From NCBI RefSeq assembly GCF_000834655.1, contig NZ_JXQQ01000028.1, positions 124,001 through 188,000 on the forward strand: a stretch of 64,000 nt of DNA, in the 5' to 3' direction. A program made the translations under genes and the position numbers. Each line of letters begins with the position of its first letter. Position 1 is the first letter of the stretch. Origin of the DNA: Variovorax paradoxus. Its GTDB lineage: Bacteria > Pseudomonadota > Gammaproteobacteria > Burkholderiales > Burkholderiaceae_C. Positions 16,705-25,020 of the stretch are shown in pieces. Below the pieces are notes generated by a model. That model was given only the letters and a program-made list of their open reading frames with translations, was not told the DNA's origin and ran no database searches.

Positions 16705-17709
16705 TCAATCGATCGTGATGTGCCCGTCGGTGACGACCTTGCGCCAGCGTGCCTCTTCCGCGCGCATGAACTTCGTCATCTCCTGCGGCGAGTTGACCGC
16801 CACGGTCAGGCCCTCGCCCGCGAGTCGCTCGCGGTAGGCCGGCGCTTCGGCGGCCTTGCGCAGCGCCGCGTTCAGGCGCTCGAGGACGGCCGGCGGCGTG
16901 CCGCCCGGCGCGAAGATCGCGTACCAGACCTCCGCGCTGTAGCCGGGAATCGTCTCCGCGATGGCCGGCACGTTCTTGTAGGCGGCCGAGCGCTGCGGCG
17001 AGGTCACCGCCACAGCGCGCATCTTTCCGCTCTCGACGAACTTGGCCACGCCGCCGGCCGTGCCGAACACCATGTCGATCTGCCCGCCGAGCAGGTCGGT
17101 GTAGGCCGGGCCCGCGCCGCGGTAAGGCACGTGCGTGATGTCGACCTGCGCCATGTTCTTGAACAACTCGCCGGCCAGGTGCACGGCCGAGCCGTTGCCG
17201 GAGGACCCGTAGTTCAGCTTGGCCGGATTGGCCTTGGCCGCCTTGACGACGTCGGCGATCGTCTTGTAGGGGCTGTTGGGCCGCGTGACCAGCACGTTGG
17301 GGCCGTGGCAGATGAGGCCCACTTCGGTGAAGCCCTTCTCGGTGTCGTAGGGCAGGCTCTTGACCAGCGAGGCGTTGATCGCGAGCGCCGAGGTGGTCAG
17401 GAGCAGCGTGTAGCCATCGGCGGGCGCCTTGGAGACGATGTCCGAGCCGATCACGGTGCCGGCGCCGGCCCGGTTGTCGATGACGACCGGCTGCCCCAGT
17501 TCGACCGCGAGCGCCTGGCCGAGCACGCGGCCGACCACGTCGGTACCGCCGCCGGCGGTGAAGGGAATTACCACGCGCAACGGTCGCGACGGAAAGGCAT
17601 CGGCGGCGCGTGCCGTGGTGCCGATGAAGAGGGCCGGGGCGCCGGCGAGGGCCGTGCCGGCCGTGGCCATGCGCAGCACGGCGCGGCGCTGCAGGCTGGG
17701 AAATTTCAA
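16705..17709 (-). CDS. Bug-family tripartite tricarboxylate transporter substrate-binding protein (TTG start)
   Basis: A 334-residue Bug receptor. It begins at TTG 17709 with MKFPSLQRRAVLRMA, a signal peptide ending ARAA before the mature start FPSRPLRVVIPFTAGGGTDV. No ATG gives a sensible signal peptide; the TTG has a perfect AAGGAG box 6 bases upstream. Family landmarks include VPYRGAGPAYTDLLGGQID. It leads the operon Bug-SDR-SDR-CMD and is preceded by a LysR gene on the same strand, with a dyad between them. No TctA/TctB permease is adjacent. The ligand is probably the substrate of the downstream SDR. Confidence 0.9.
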   Translation of the reverse strand: MKFPSLQRRAVLRMATAGTALAGAPALFIGTTARAADAFPSRPLRVVIPFTAGGGTDVVGRVLGQALAVELGQPVVIDNRAGAGTVIGSDIVSKAPADGYTLLLTTSALAINASLVKSLPYDTEKGFTEVGLICHGPNVLVTRPNSPYKTIADVVKAAKANPAKLNYGSSGNGSAVHLAGELFKNMAQVDITHVPYRGAGPAYTDLLGGQIDMVFGTAGGVAKFVESGKMRAVAVTSPQRSAAYKNVPAIAETIPGYSAEVWYAIFAPGGTPPAVLERLNAALRKAAEAPAYRERLAGEGLTVAVNSPQEMTKFMRAEEARWRKVVTDGHITID

Positions 17710-17715
17710 GATCGT

Positions 17716-17721
17716 CTCCTT
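17716..17721 (-). promoter_or_regulatory. ribosome binding site that fixes a TTG start
   Basis: AAGGAG on the minus strand lies 6 bases upstream of TTG at 17709. It decides the start of the Bug receptor gene, whose frame otherwise has only far-upstream starts without a signal peptide in place. Confidence 0.7.
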
Positions 17722-17792
17722 GTTCTGTCTGGCAACGCCCTCGTGAAAAGGCATCGCGGCGAACAGGAAGTCTAGGAACGCAGGCGCGCCCT

Positions 17793-17813
17793 GCTTTGAC
17801 GATTCGGCAAAGC
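17793..17813. promoter_or_regulatory. putative LysR operator
   Basis: GCTTTG and CAAAGC form a perfect 6-base inverted repeat with a 9-base spacer. It lies between the lysR stop (17828) and the Bug start (17709), about 85 bases upstream of the Bug gene, a usual LysR activation distance. Function is inferred from position. Confidence 0.4.
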
Positions 17814-17827
17814 TCCTTTTCCGGCGC

Positions 17828-18739
17828 CTAGGTGCCCCGGCCCTCGCCGGACACCAGGTGCGCAAGGAATTCCTGCGCCGCCGGCGACAGCGCCGCCCGG
17901 TCGCCCACGCACACCCACAGCTGCCGGTGCGCCCAGTCGTCTTCCAGCGGCAGCACGACCAGGCCCATGCGCGCCTCGTAGTTGCGCGCGATCCCCACCG
18001 GCACGATCGCCAGCCCCAGGCCCTCGCGCACGAGCTCGCAGCGGGCCTCGGGGTTGGACACCTGCGCGCGCACCCGCAGCGGACGCGTCAGCGCGGGCGC
18101 GATCAGCTGCATGAACTCCTCCACGCTGTGGCGCGGGAAGTAGCCGAGGAAGTCGTAGTCGAGCGCGTCTTCGAGCCGCAGCGTTTCCCGCCGGGAAAGC
18201 GGATGGCCGACCGGCACGACGAGCCCGACGCGGTCGGTGCGGTAGGGCATCGACACCACGCCGGCCGCCGGATGCGCCGCGTGATAGACGCCGATGTCCG
18301 CCTCGCCGTCGGCCACGATGCGCGGCACGTCGTAGCTGAAGGCTTCCATCAGATCGACCCGCGAGCCCGGCGCCTTGCGCGAGAAGCTGCTGATCTCCGA
18401 AGGCAGGAACTGCTGCACCGCCGACGAATTGGCGACCAGCCGGATCTTGGGCACGCCGCTGGCCGAGTACGCGCCGAGCGATGTCTGCACCTGCGCGAGC
18501 GTGCGCAGGATCGCCTTGGCCTGCTGGTAGAGCATCGCGCCCGCGGGCGTGGCCTCCACGCCCCGGCCATGGCGGCGCAGGAGGCGCGTGCCCAGCTGGC
18601 GCTCCAGCTCGGTGATGCGCTTGCTCGCGGCGGAGGTGACGACATGCACCCTGTCGGCCGCACGCGAGAGGCTTTTCTCCTCGATGGCAGCCACGAGGAT
18701 TTCGAGTGAGGCGATGTCCATCGCCCGATTTTCTGCCAT
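17828..18739 (-). CDS. LysR family transcriptional regulator
   Basis: A 303-residue LysR regulator with an N-terminal helix-turn-helix (AADRVHVVTSAASKRITELE) and a substrate-binding effector domain. The family-typical beginning MDIASLE is at 18721; the ATG at 18739 adds six residues and neither has a strong ribosome site. It sits between two operons: it starts 30 bases after the Bug stop of the CoA-transferase operon and precedes the Bug-SDR-SDR-CMD operon, so it could regulate either. It closely resembles the LysR at 22120-23055 in domain layout (VTSAASKRI versus VGAASKRI). Confidence 0.88.
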   Translation of the reverse strand: MAENRAMDIASLEILVAAIEEKSLSRAADRVHVVTSAASKRITELERQLGTRLLRRHGRGVEATPAGAMLYQQAKAILRTLAQVQTSLGAYSASGVPKIRLVANSSAVQQFLPSEISSFSRKAPGSRVDLMEAFSYDVPRIVADGEADIGVYHAAHPAAGVVSMPYRTDRVGLVVPVGHPLSRRETLRLEDALDYDFLGYFPRHSVEEFMQLIAPALTRPLRVRAQVSNPEARCELVREGLGLAIVPVGIARNYEARMGLVVLPLEDDWAHRQLWVCVGDRAALSPAAQEFLAHLVSGEGRGT

Positions 18740-18769
18740 CGGGCGGCTACGGCGCCCGATGGCTTCGAT

Positions 18770-19762
18770 TCACTCCGCCTCGATCTTCGCGGCCTCCACC
18801 ACCTTGCCCCAGCGCACGAACTCGGCCTTGCTGAAGTCGGCGAGTTGCCTGGCATTCATGTAGTCGGCCGTCGCCCCCAGCTCGGCCGCCTTCTGCTGGA
18901 AGGCCGGTGTCGCCACGATCTTCGAGATCTCGGCATTGAGCCGGTCGATCACGGGCTGCGGCGTCTTGGCCGGCGCAAACACCGCGAACCACGAGGTCGC
19001 GTCGAGGTTCGGCAGGCCCACCTCCGCGGCCGTCGGCACGCCCGGCAGCGAAGCCACGCGCGTCTTGCCGGTCACGGCGATGGCGCGCAGCTTGCCCGAC
19101 TGGATGAACGGCATGAAGGGCGGCGGCGTGCCGAAGGTCATGTCGACCTGGCCGCCGAGCAGGTCCTGCAGCGCCGGGCCCGTGCCTTTGTAGGGAATGT
19201 GCGTGATGCTGATGCCGGCCTGCTGCTCGAGCATGGCGCCCGTCACGTGCTGCAGCGAGCCGGGGCCCGACGATGCGAAGGTGAGCTTGCCCGGGTGCGC
19301 CTTGGCGTAGGCGATCAGCTCGGACATGTTCTTGACCGGCACGTCCGCGCGCACCACCACCACCTGCGGCGCGCTCAGCACGTTGGCCACCGCGCGCAGG
19401 TCTTCGGGCGCCCACTGCTTCTGCTTGACCACGTGCGGGGAAATGACGTGGTAGCCCGAGTACTGCATCAGGAGCGTCTGGCCGTCGGGCTCGGCGCGCT
19501 TGACCTGCACGGCCGCGATCACGCCGCTGGCGCCCGACTTGTTGTCCACAATGACCGACTGGCCCAGCGCCTTGCCGAGCGGATCGGCCAGCATGCGCCC
19601 CGCGATGTCGGTCGTGCCGCCCGCCGCGGCTCCCACCACCATCGTGACGGGGCGCGTGGGATAGGTCTGCGCGAAGGCGCCGGTGCCGATCAAGGCGGCG
19701 AATGCGGTCAGCGCGCAGAGGCTGCGGCGTGCCGGCGACGAGGGATTCGGATGCTGTCTCAT
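18770..19762 (-). CDS. Bug-family tripartite tricarboxylate transporter substrate-binding protein
   Basis: A 330-residue Bug receptor. The start at 19762 (MRQHPNPSS) has AGGAGA 7 bases upstream and gives a signal peptide ending GAFA. The mature protein begins YPTRPVTMVVGAAAGGTTD; the later PYKGTGPALQDLLGGQVD is the family landmark. It is third in the operon CoA-transferase - HMG-CoA-lyase-like - Bug, 43 bases after the lyase. The ligand is probably the free acid that the CoA-transferase activates, such as a branched C5-C6 di- or hydroxy-acid. Confidence 0.9.
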   Translation of the reverse strand: MRQHPNPSSPARRSLCALTAFAALIGTGAFAQTYPTRPVTMVVGAAAGGTTDIAGRMLADPLGKALGQSVIVDNKSGASGVIAAVQVKRAEPDGQTLLMQYSGYHVISPHVVKQKQWAPEDLRAVANVLSAPQVVVVRADVPVKNMSELIAYAKAHPGKLTFASSGPGSLQHVTGAMLEQQAGISITHIPYKGTGPALQDLLGGQVDMTFGTPPPFMPFIQSGKLRAIAVTGKTRVASLPGVPTAAEVGLPNLDATSWFAVFAPAKTPQPVIDRLNAEISKIVATPAFQQKAAELGATADYMNARQLADFSKAEFVRWGKVVEAAKIEAE

Positions 19763-19805
19763 GTCGTTGTCTCCTGGTTTTCTGTTGAAGTCGAATCGAT
19801 GCGAA

Positions 19806-20789
19806 TCAGTGATCGCGCGCAAGCGCCCGCGCGCGCGTGGCTTCGAAGTCGGCCGGCACCGGATGCAGGTCGAGCCGGCGGCCGGCCTTCGCGATCTGGC
19901 TGGGCGTGTCGTGGCCGATGAGCGCCGGCAGGCGCCGCGCGGCGGCCATCAGCGCCGGCGTGTCGATGCCGGTGTCGTAGCCCATGAGCTCCAGCGCGTG
20001 CGCGATGTCCTCGCTGCACACGTTGCCCGAGGCGCCCGGCGCATAGGGGCAGCCGCCGATGCCGCCGATCGAGGCGTCGAAGCAGCGCGCCCCCGCATCG
20101 ATGGACGCGAGCACGTTCGCCAGGCCCATGCCGCGCGTGTTGTGGAAGTGCAGGGTCAGGTCGGTGCCGGGCCAGCGTGCGATGAATTCGCACACCATGC
20201 GCGCGACCTGCCCCGGGTAGGCCATGCCCGTGGTGTCGCACAGCGTGATGCCGGTCGCGCCGACTTCGTCGACGAAGCGCCCGCACCATGCGAACACGTC
20301 GCTCTCGGCGAGGTCGCCTTCGATCGGGCAGCCGAAGCTGCACGAGAGCGACACGTTCACCGCCACGCCGGCCTGCCGTGCGAGCGACGCCACTTCGGAC
20401 AGGCCGCGCAGCGATTGCTCGCGCGTCATGCGCAGGTTGGCGAGGTTGTGGCTTTCGCTGGCCGACATCACGAGGTTCATTTCGTCGGCCCGCGCATCGA
20501 TGGCGCGCTCGGCGCCGCGCACGTTGGGCACCAGCGCGCTGTAGGCCACGCCGGGCACGCGCTCGATCTCGCGCAGCACGATCTCGGCATCGGACAGCGC
20601 GGGAATCGCCTTCGGCGAAACGAAGGCCGTGACTTCGATCTTCGCCATGCCGGCGCGCGAGAGCGCATTGACCAGCGCGATCTTGTCCTCCGTCGGCACG
20701 AACGCCGCCTCGGCCTGCAGCCCGTCGCGCGTGCCGACCTCGAACATCCTGATGCGCTGCGAGGCGCCATTCCATACCGTGTTGTTCAT
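19806..20789 (-). CDS. hydroxymethylglutaryl-CoA lyase family protein
   Basis: A 327-residue TIM-barrel lyase of the HMG-CoA lyase family. Visible landmarks are the catalytic EVGTRDGLQ (about 17-25), the metal ligands in LHFHNTRGMG, and the cysteine loop GGCPYAPGASGN near the C-terminus. Members cleave 3-hydroxy-3-methylacyl-CoA thioesters such as HMG-CoA, or citramalyl-CoA-like compounds, to acetyl-CoA and an oxoacid. The start overlaps the class III CoA-transferase stop as ATGA, so activation and cleavage are coupled in one transcript. This supports a two-step route for a branched hydroxy-acid. The exact substrate is uncertain. Confidence 0.88.
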   Translation of the reverse strand: MNNTVWNGASQRIRMFEVGTRDGLQAEAAFVPTEDKIALVNALSRAGMAKIEVTAFVSPKAIPALSDAEIVLREIERVPGVAYSALVPNVRGAERAIDARADEMNLVMSASESHNLANLRMTREQSLRGLSEVASLARQAGVAVNVSLSCSFGCPIEGDLAESDVFAWCGRFVDEVGATGITLCDTTGMAYPGQVARMVCEFIARWPGTDLTLHFHNTRGMGLANVLASIDAGARCFDASIGGIGGCPYAPGASGNVCSEDIAHALELMGYDTGIDTPALMAAARRLPALIGHDTPSQIAKAGRRLDLHPVPADFEATRARALARDH

Positions 20790-21994
20790 GCAACCACCTT
20801 TCTGCCGCGCAAAGCGGCAATGTCGTCGGCGGTAAAGCCGAGTTCGTCCAGGACCGAATCCGTGTCGTCGCCCAGGCCCGGCGCCGAGGAGCGCACCGTG
20901 CCCGGCGTGCCCATGAGCTTGGGCACCACGCCGGGCACCTCGATGTCGTGGCCGTCGCGCGTGCGCTGTTGCAGCAGCATGTCGCGCGCGCGGTAGTGCG
21001 GGTCTTCGCAGATGTCCCTGGCGGTGTAGACCTTACCGGCCGGCACGCGCGCCGCGCCGAGCACGTCGAGCACCTCGGTCACCGGTCGCACAAGCGTCCA
21101 GGCCTCGATGGCGCGGTCGAGTTCTTCCACGCGGGCCACGCGGCCCGCGTTGTCGGCGAGCGCCGCGTCGGCACCGAGGTCGTCGCGCCCGATGGTCTGC
21201 ATCAGCCGCTTGAAGATGCTGTCGCCGTTGCCCGCGATCAGCACGAAGCCGTCGCTGCAGCGGTAGGCGTTCGACGGCGCGATGCCGGGCAGCGCGCTCC
21301 CGGCGGGTTCGCGCACCGCGCCGAACGCGCTGTACTCCGGCACCAGGCTTTCCATGACGTTGAACACCGCCTCGTTGAGCGCGACGTCGATCACCTGCCC
21401 CTTGCCGCCATTCACCTTGCGGTGATAGAGCGCCGTGAGCACGCCGATGGTGCCGTGCAGCGCGGCCAGCGTGTCGCCGATGGAGATGCCGCAGCGCACC
21501 GGCACCTGGCCCGGCTCGCCGGTGAGGTGGCGCAGCCCGCCCATCGCCTCGCCGATGGCGCCGAAGCCCGGCAGGTCGCGGTACGGGCCGGTCTGCCCGT
21601 AGCCCGAGATGCGCAGCATCACGAGGCCGGGGTTCAGCGCAGAGAGCACGTCGTAGCCCATGCCCCAGCCCTCGAGCGTGCCGGGGCGGAAGTTCTCGAT
21701 CAGCACGTCGGCCTCGGCGATGAGCTTGCGCGCGATGTCCTGGCCTTCGGTGCTGCGCAGGTCGAGCGCGATCGAGCGCTTGTTGCGCGACTGCACCTGC
21801 CACCAGACCGAGGTGCCCTCCTGGATCAGCCGCCAGTTGCGCAGCGGGTCGCCGCTGCCGGGCGGTTCGATCTTGACGACGTCGGCGCCGAATTCGCCGA
21901 GCGTCTTGCCTGCGAAGGGGCCTGCGATGAGCTGGCCCATCTCGATGACGCGCACGCCTTGCAAGGCGCTGGGGGTGGGTAGAGTGGAAGCCAT
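20786..21994 (-). CDS. class III CoA-transferase (CaiB/BaiF family)
   Basis: A 402-residue formyl-CoA-transferase-type enzyme. Landmarks are VIEMGQLIAGPFAGKTLGEF near the N-terminus, ENFRPGTLEGWG, and the region SIGDTLAALHG with the aspartate expected to form the acyl-enzyme intermediate. The start at 21994 has CGGAGA upstream; an in-frame ATG 36 bases further upstream lacks a site. It is the first gene of an operon with an HMG-CoA-lyase-like enzyme and a Bug receptor, so it would transfer CoA from a donor thioester to the imported acid. The LysR at 22120-23055 lies immediately upstream. Confidence 0.9.
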   Translation of the reverse strand: MASTLPTPSALQGVRVIEMGQLIAGPFAGKTLGEFGADVVKIEPPGSGDPLRNWRLIQEGTSVWWQVQSRNKRSIALDLRSTEGQDIARKLIAEADVLIENFRPGTLEGWGMGYDVLSALNPGLVMLRISGYGQTGPYRDLPGFGAIGEAMGGLRHLTGEPGQVPVRCGISIGDTLAALHGTIGVLTALYHRKVNGGKGQVIDVALNEAVFNVMESLVPEYSAFGAVREPAGSALPGIAPSNAYRCSDGFVLIAGNGDSIFKRLMQTIGRDDLGADAALADNAGRVARVEELDRAIEAWTLVRPVTEVLDVLGAARVPAGKVYTARDICEDPHYRARDMLLQQRTRDGHDIEVPGVVPKLMGTPGTVRSSAPGLGDDTDSVLDELGFTADDIAALRGRKVVA

Positions 21995-22089
21995 GTGTTG
22001 TCTCCGTGGAGTGCAAGCGATGTGCTGCACCCGATGCCCGGATTCTGGTCAGCCGGCCCCTTGGAGGGAACGACAAAGGCACGCACCCA

Positions 22090-22110
22090 GCTTTCGCGGA
22101 TCGCGAAAGC
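22090..22110. terminator. perfect hairpin downstream of lysR
   Basis: GCTTTCGCG-GAT-CGCGAAAGC has a 9-base perfect stem and 3-base loop. On the minus strand it begins 9 bases after the lysR stop (22120) and lies 96 bases before the CoA-transferase start. It could end the lysR transcript or sit in the leader of the CoA-transferase operon. No T-tract follows. Confidence 0.4.
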
Positions 22111-22119
22111 CCGAAGGGG

Positions 22120-23055
22120 TTAACCCGCGCAGAGGTGGTCGATGAGGGTGCGCACGTGGCGCGGCACCGCACCCGCATCGCGCAGGCCGATCACCAGGCG
22201 CCGATGCGTCCAGTCGTCCTCGAGCGTGATCTCGCGCAGGTTCATCGAGCGCAGGTGCGGCTGGATCGCCTCGCGCGGCAGCACCGCCACGCCCATGCCC
22301 GCGGCGACCATCTGGCACATCGCATCGAAGCTGCGCACCTGGATGCGCAGCTTCAGGCGCCGCCCCAGCGTCTCGCTCGCGGCGTGCAGCCGCTGCGCGA
22401 GCGAGGTGGCGCCCGAGAGGGTGACGAAGTCGAAGTCGCAGGCCTCTTCGAAATGCACGCTCTTGCGGCGCGCGAGCGGATGGACGCGCGGCACCACCAG
22501 CACCAGGCGGTCTTCGCGGTAGTTGACGATGTCCAGGCCCAGCGTGGGCGTGCGGTCCGCGAAGATGCCGACGTCGGCGCGGCCTTCGAGCACGGCCAGC
22601 ACGATCTCGCTGCTGTTCTGCTCTTCCAGCTCGATGCGGATGCCCGGGTTGGCGGCCACGAAGCTCGCGAGCTCGCGCGGCAGGAACTGCGTCACGGCCG
22701 AGGTGTTGACCCACAGGCGCACCACGCCCACCACGCCCGAGGCGTAGTCGGACAGGTCGGCCGCGAGCTGGTCGACGTCGTTCAGGATGCGCTGCGCGTG
22801 CCGGTGCAGTGCGTCGCCCGCGACGGTGAGCGTGACGCCGCGCGAATGGCGCTCGAAGAGTTCGGTGCCGACCGCGCCCTCCAGGTCGGAGATGCGCTTG
22901 CTCGCCGCGCCCACCGCCAGGTGCGCAAGCTCGGCGCCCTTGCTGATGCTGCCGGTGCGCACCACGAGGTTGAAGAGCGAGAGCGAGACGAGGTCGAGGC
23001 GGTGCAGGTTCACGGCTGCGTGCGGCGCTTGGAATCGAAATGAAAACGGGGCCAT
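22120..23055 (-). CDS. LysR family transcriptional regulator
   Basis: A LysR-type regulator of about 311 residues from ATG 23055; a GTG at 23013 (VNLHRLDLVS) gives a more typical family N-terminus and may be the true start. The helix-turn-helix (SISKGAELAHLAVGAASKRI) is followed by an effector domain ending near the C-terminal LIDHLCAG. It lies upstream of and parallel to the CoA-transferase/lyase/Bug operon and is divergent from the molybdenum hydroxylase genes. It probably controls the former. It is related in sequence to the LysR at 17828-18739. Confidence 0.88.
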   Translation of the reverse strand: MAPFSFRFQAPHAAVNLHRLDLVSLSLFNLVVRTGSISKGAELAHLAVGAASKRISDLEGAVGTELFERHSRGVTLTVAGDALHRHAQRILNDVDQLAADLSDYASGVVGVVRLWVNTSAVTQFLPRELASFVAANPGIRIELEEQNSSEIVLAVLEGRADVGIFADRTPTLGLDIVNYREDRLVLVVPRVHPLARRKSVHFEEACDFDFVTLSGATSLAQRLHAASETLGRRLKLRIQVRSFDAMCQMVAAGMGVAVLPREAIQPHLRSMNLREITLEDDWTHRRLVIGLRDAGAVPRHVRTLIDHLCAG

Positions 23056-23178
23056 TGTGCGCGCCGGAACGTGGTCGCGCGCTCGACGGTTTCCCTTTTT
23101 GCACTTGCCTTTCTTAGGCCCGAATGAGCGACTGAGCACCGTGCCTGGTTATTGCAGCAGGCGAAAACGCACCGGAGG

Positions 23179-23195
23179 GCGATCCGTAAGATCGC
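23179..23195. promoter_or_regulatory. inverted repeat upstream of the cytochrome c/molybdenum hydroxylase operon
   Basis: GCGATC-CGTAA-GATCGC is a perfect 6-base inverted repeat with a 5-base spacer, 33 bases before the cytochrome gene start and in the divergent gap to lysR. It may be an operator. No specific regulator can be assigned. Confidence 0.35.
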
Positions 23196-23228
23196 GCCCC
23201 AACGCCGCGAGGCGCAACGAGACCACGC

Positions 23229-24547
23229 ATGAAAACCAGGTTATGGATGGCGACGCTGGCCGTCATCGCGGCAGCGGCCGCAGGCGCGGGGGCGTATGCA
23301 TGGCAACCGTCCATCGACGCCCTGCCCGAGCGCCCCGTCCCGGCCGTCAACCAGGCGCAGCTCGCACAAGGCGCGCGCATCGCGGCGCAGGGCGACTGCA
23401 TGGTCTGCCACACGAGTGCCCACGGCAAGCCCTACGCCGGCGGCCTGCCGCTGAAGACGCCCTTCGGCACCATCTACAGCACCAACATCACGCCCGACAC
23501 GGCCACCGGCATCGGCAGCTGGTCGCTCGCGGCCTTCGAGCGCGCGATGCGCTCGGGCGTCTCGCGCGACGGGCACCTCTTGTACCCGGCCTTTCCCTAC
23601 GCGCACTTCACGCGCGGATGACAGAGGAAGACGTCGGCGCGCTCTACGCCTACCTGATGGCGCGCACGCCCGCCGAATCCAGGCCGCCGGAGAACGATCT
23701 CGTGTTTCCGCTCGGCTTCAGGCCGCTGGTAGCGGGATGGAATTTGCTGTTCCTGCAGAAGGGGCCGCTGTCCACGCCCGATGCACCGGCCACGCCGCAG
23801 TCGGCCGAATGGCTGCGCGGGCAGTACCTCGTCGAGGGCGCGGGGCACTGCGCGGCCTGCCACACGCCAATGAACATGCTCGGCGCCGAGAAGAGCGGCC
23901 AGGCCTTCGCGGGCAACCTGATCGATGGCTGGGAGGCACCGCCGCTGAACGCGCTGGCATCGAAATCGCCGAAGCCGTGGACGCGCGAGCAGCTCGTGGC
24001 CTACCTGCGCACCGGCCTCTCGGGCGAGCACGGCGCCGCCTCCGGCCCGATGCGCCCGGTAACGCAGCACATGGCCGACGTGCCCGAAGCCGACGTGCGC
24101 GCGATCGCGACGTACATCCTCTCGCTCGACACCAAGGCGCCGCCGCCGTCCGCACCGACTGCAACTGCACCCACGCCCACACCCCCACCGGCTGTCGCAG
24201 CTGCGGGCCAACGCATCGACAGCGGCGCGGTCCTGTTCGCCGGCGCCTGCGCCGGCTGCCACGCCGCCACCGCCCCGATGGGCACGATCGGCGAGCGGCC
24301 CTCTCTGGCCCTGAGCACCGCCATCAACGCAGACAGCGCGCGCAACGCGATCCGCACGGTGCTCGGCGGCAATCCGTGGAACGGCTCCACGCCGGCGCAT
24401 TTCATGCCGCCTTTTGCCGATGCATTGACCGATGCGCAGATCGCCGAAGTCCTGGCCTACGTGCGCGCCAGTTCCACGCCACGGCCCGCCTGGCCCGACC
24501 TGGAGAAGGAAGTCGCCCACATCCGCAACGAGGCATCGCCGAAATGA
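23229..24547 (+). pseudogene. three-heme c-type cytochrome subunit, disrupted by a frameshift
   Basis: Electron-accepting cytochrome c of an alcohol/aldehyde or molybdenum-hydroxylase complex. The first 130 codons (23229-23621) encode a signal peptide and heme motif CMVCH (Cys57, Cys60), then stop. The rest (to 24547) is in another frame and carries CAACH and CAGCH. At 23608-23618 the sequence contains ACGCGCGGATG; removing one CG restores HFTRMTEED and a single reading frame. The stop overlaps a new ATG (ATGA, 23618-23621), so the 309-residue remainder could be re-initiated but would lack a signal peptide and could not mature as a periplasmic cytochrome. Sequencing error, a fixed mutation or slippage are all possible. 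Its end overlaps the iron-sulfur subunit start by 4 bases. Confidence 0.85.
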
Positions 24548-25020
24548 TCACCCTGACCGTCAACGGCACCGACCACGCACTGGACATCGACCCCTCGATG
24601 CCGCTGCTCTACGCGCTGCGTAACCACCTGAAGCTCAATGGCGCGAAGTACGGCTGCGGCCTCGGCCAGTGCGGCGCCTGCACCGTCATCGTCGACAAGC
24701 GCCCGGTGTTCTCGTGCCTCGTGCCGGTGTCGGCCGTGGGCAAGCGCGCGGTGCGCACCATCGAGGGCCTGGGCAGTGCCGAGAAGCCGGCGCCGATCCA
24801 GAAGGCCTTCATGGACCAGCAGGCCGCGCAGTGCGGCTACTGCATCGCCGGCATGGTGATGCGCGCGCAGGCGCTGCTCGACGAGCGGCCCGGTGCGAAC
24901 GAAGAAGAAATCCGCCGCCACATGCAGCCCAACCTCTGCCGATGCGGCACGCACATGCGCATCGTCGCCGCGATCGTGCAGGCCTCGCAGACGATGGCGG
25001 GCAAGGGAGCGGCCGTATGA
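24544..25020 (+). CDS. (2Fe-2S)-binding small subunit of a molybdenum hydroxylase
   Basis: A 158-residue subunit with a plant-type [2Fe-2S] domain (Cys38, Cys43, Cys46, Cys58) and a four-helix [2Fe-2S] domain (Cys97, Cys100, Cys132, Cys134). This is the IorA/CoxS-type small subunit of xanthine-oxidase-family enzymes. It overlaps the cytochrome gene before it and the large-subunit gene after it by 4 bases each (ATGA). There is no signal peptide; export would ride on the Tat signal of the large subunit. It would carry electrons from the molybdenum site to the cytochrome c. Confidence 0.92.
   Translation: MITLTVNGTDHALDIDPSMPLLYALRNHLKLNGAKYGCGLGQCGACTVIVDKRPVFSCLVPVSAVGKRAVRTIEGLGSAEKPAPIQKAFMDQQAAQCGYCIAGMVMRAQALLDERPGANEEEIRRHMQPNLCRCGTHMRIVAAIVQASQTMAGKGAAV

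Noticed and set aside
23605..23622. programmed ribosomal frameshift in the cytochrome gene
   Set aside because: There is no slippery heptamer or downstream stimulatory structure. A CG-dinucleotide insertion explains the break exactly.
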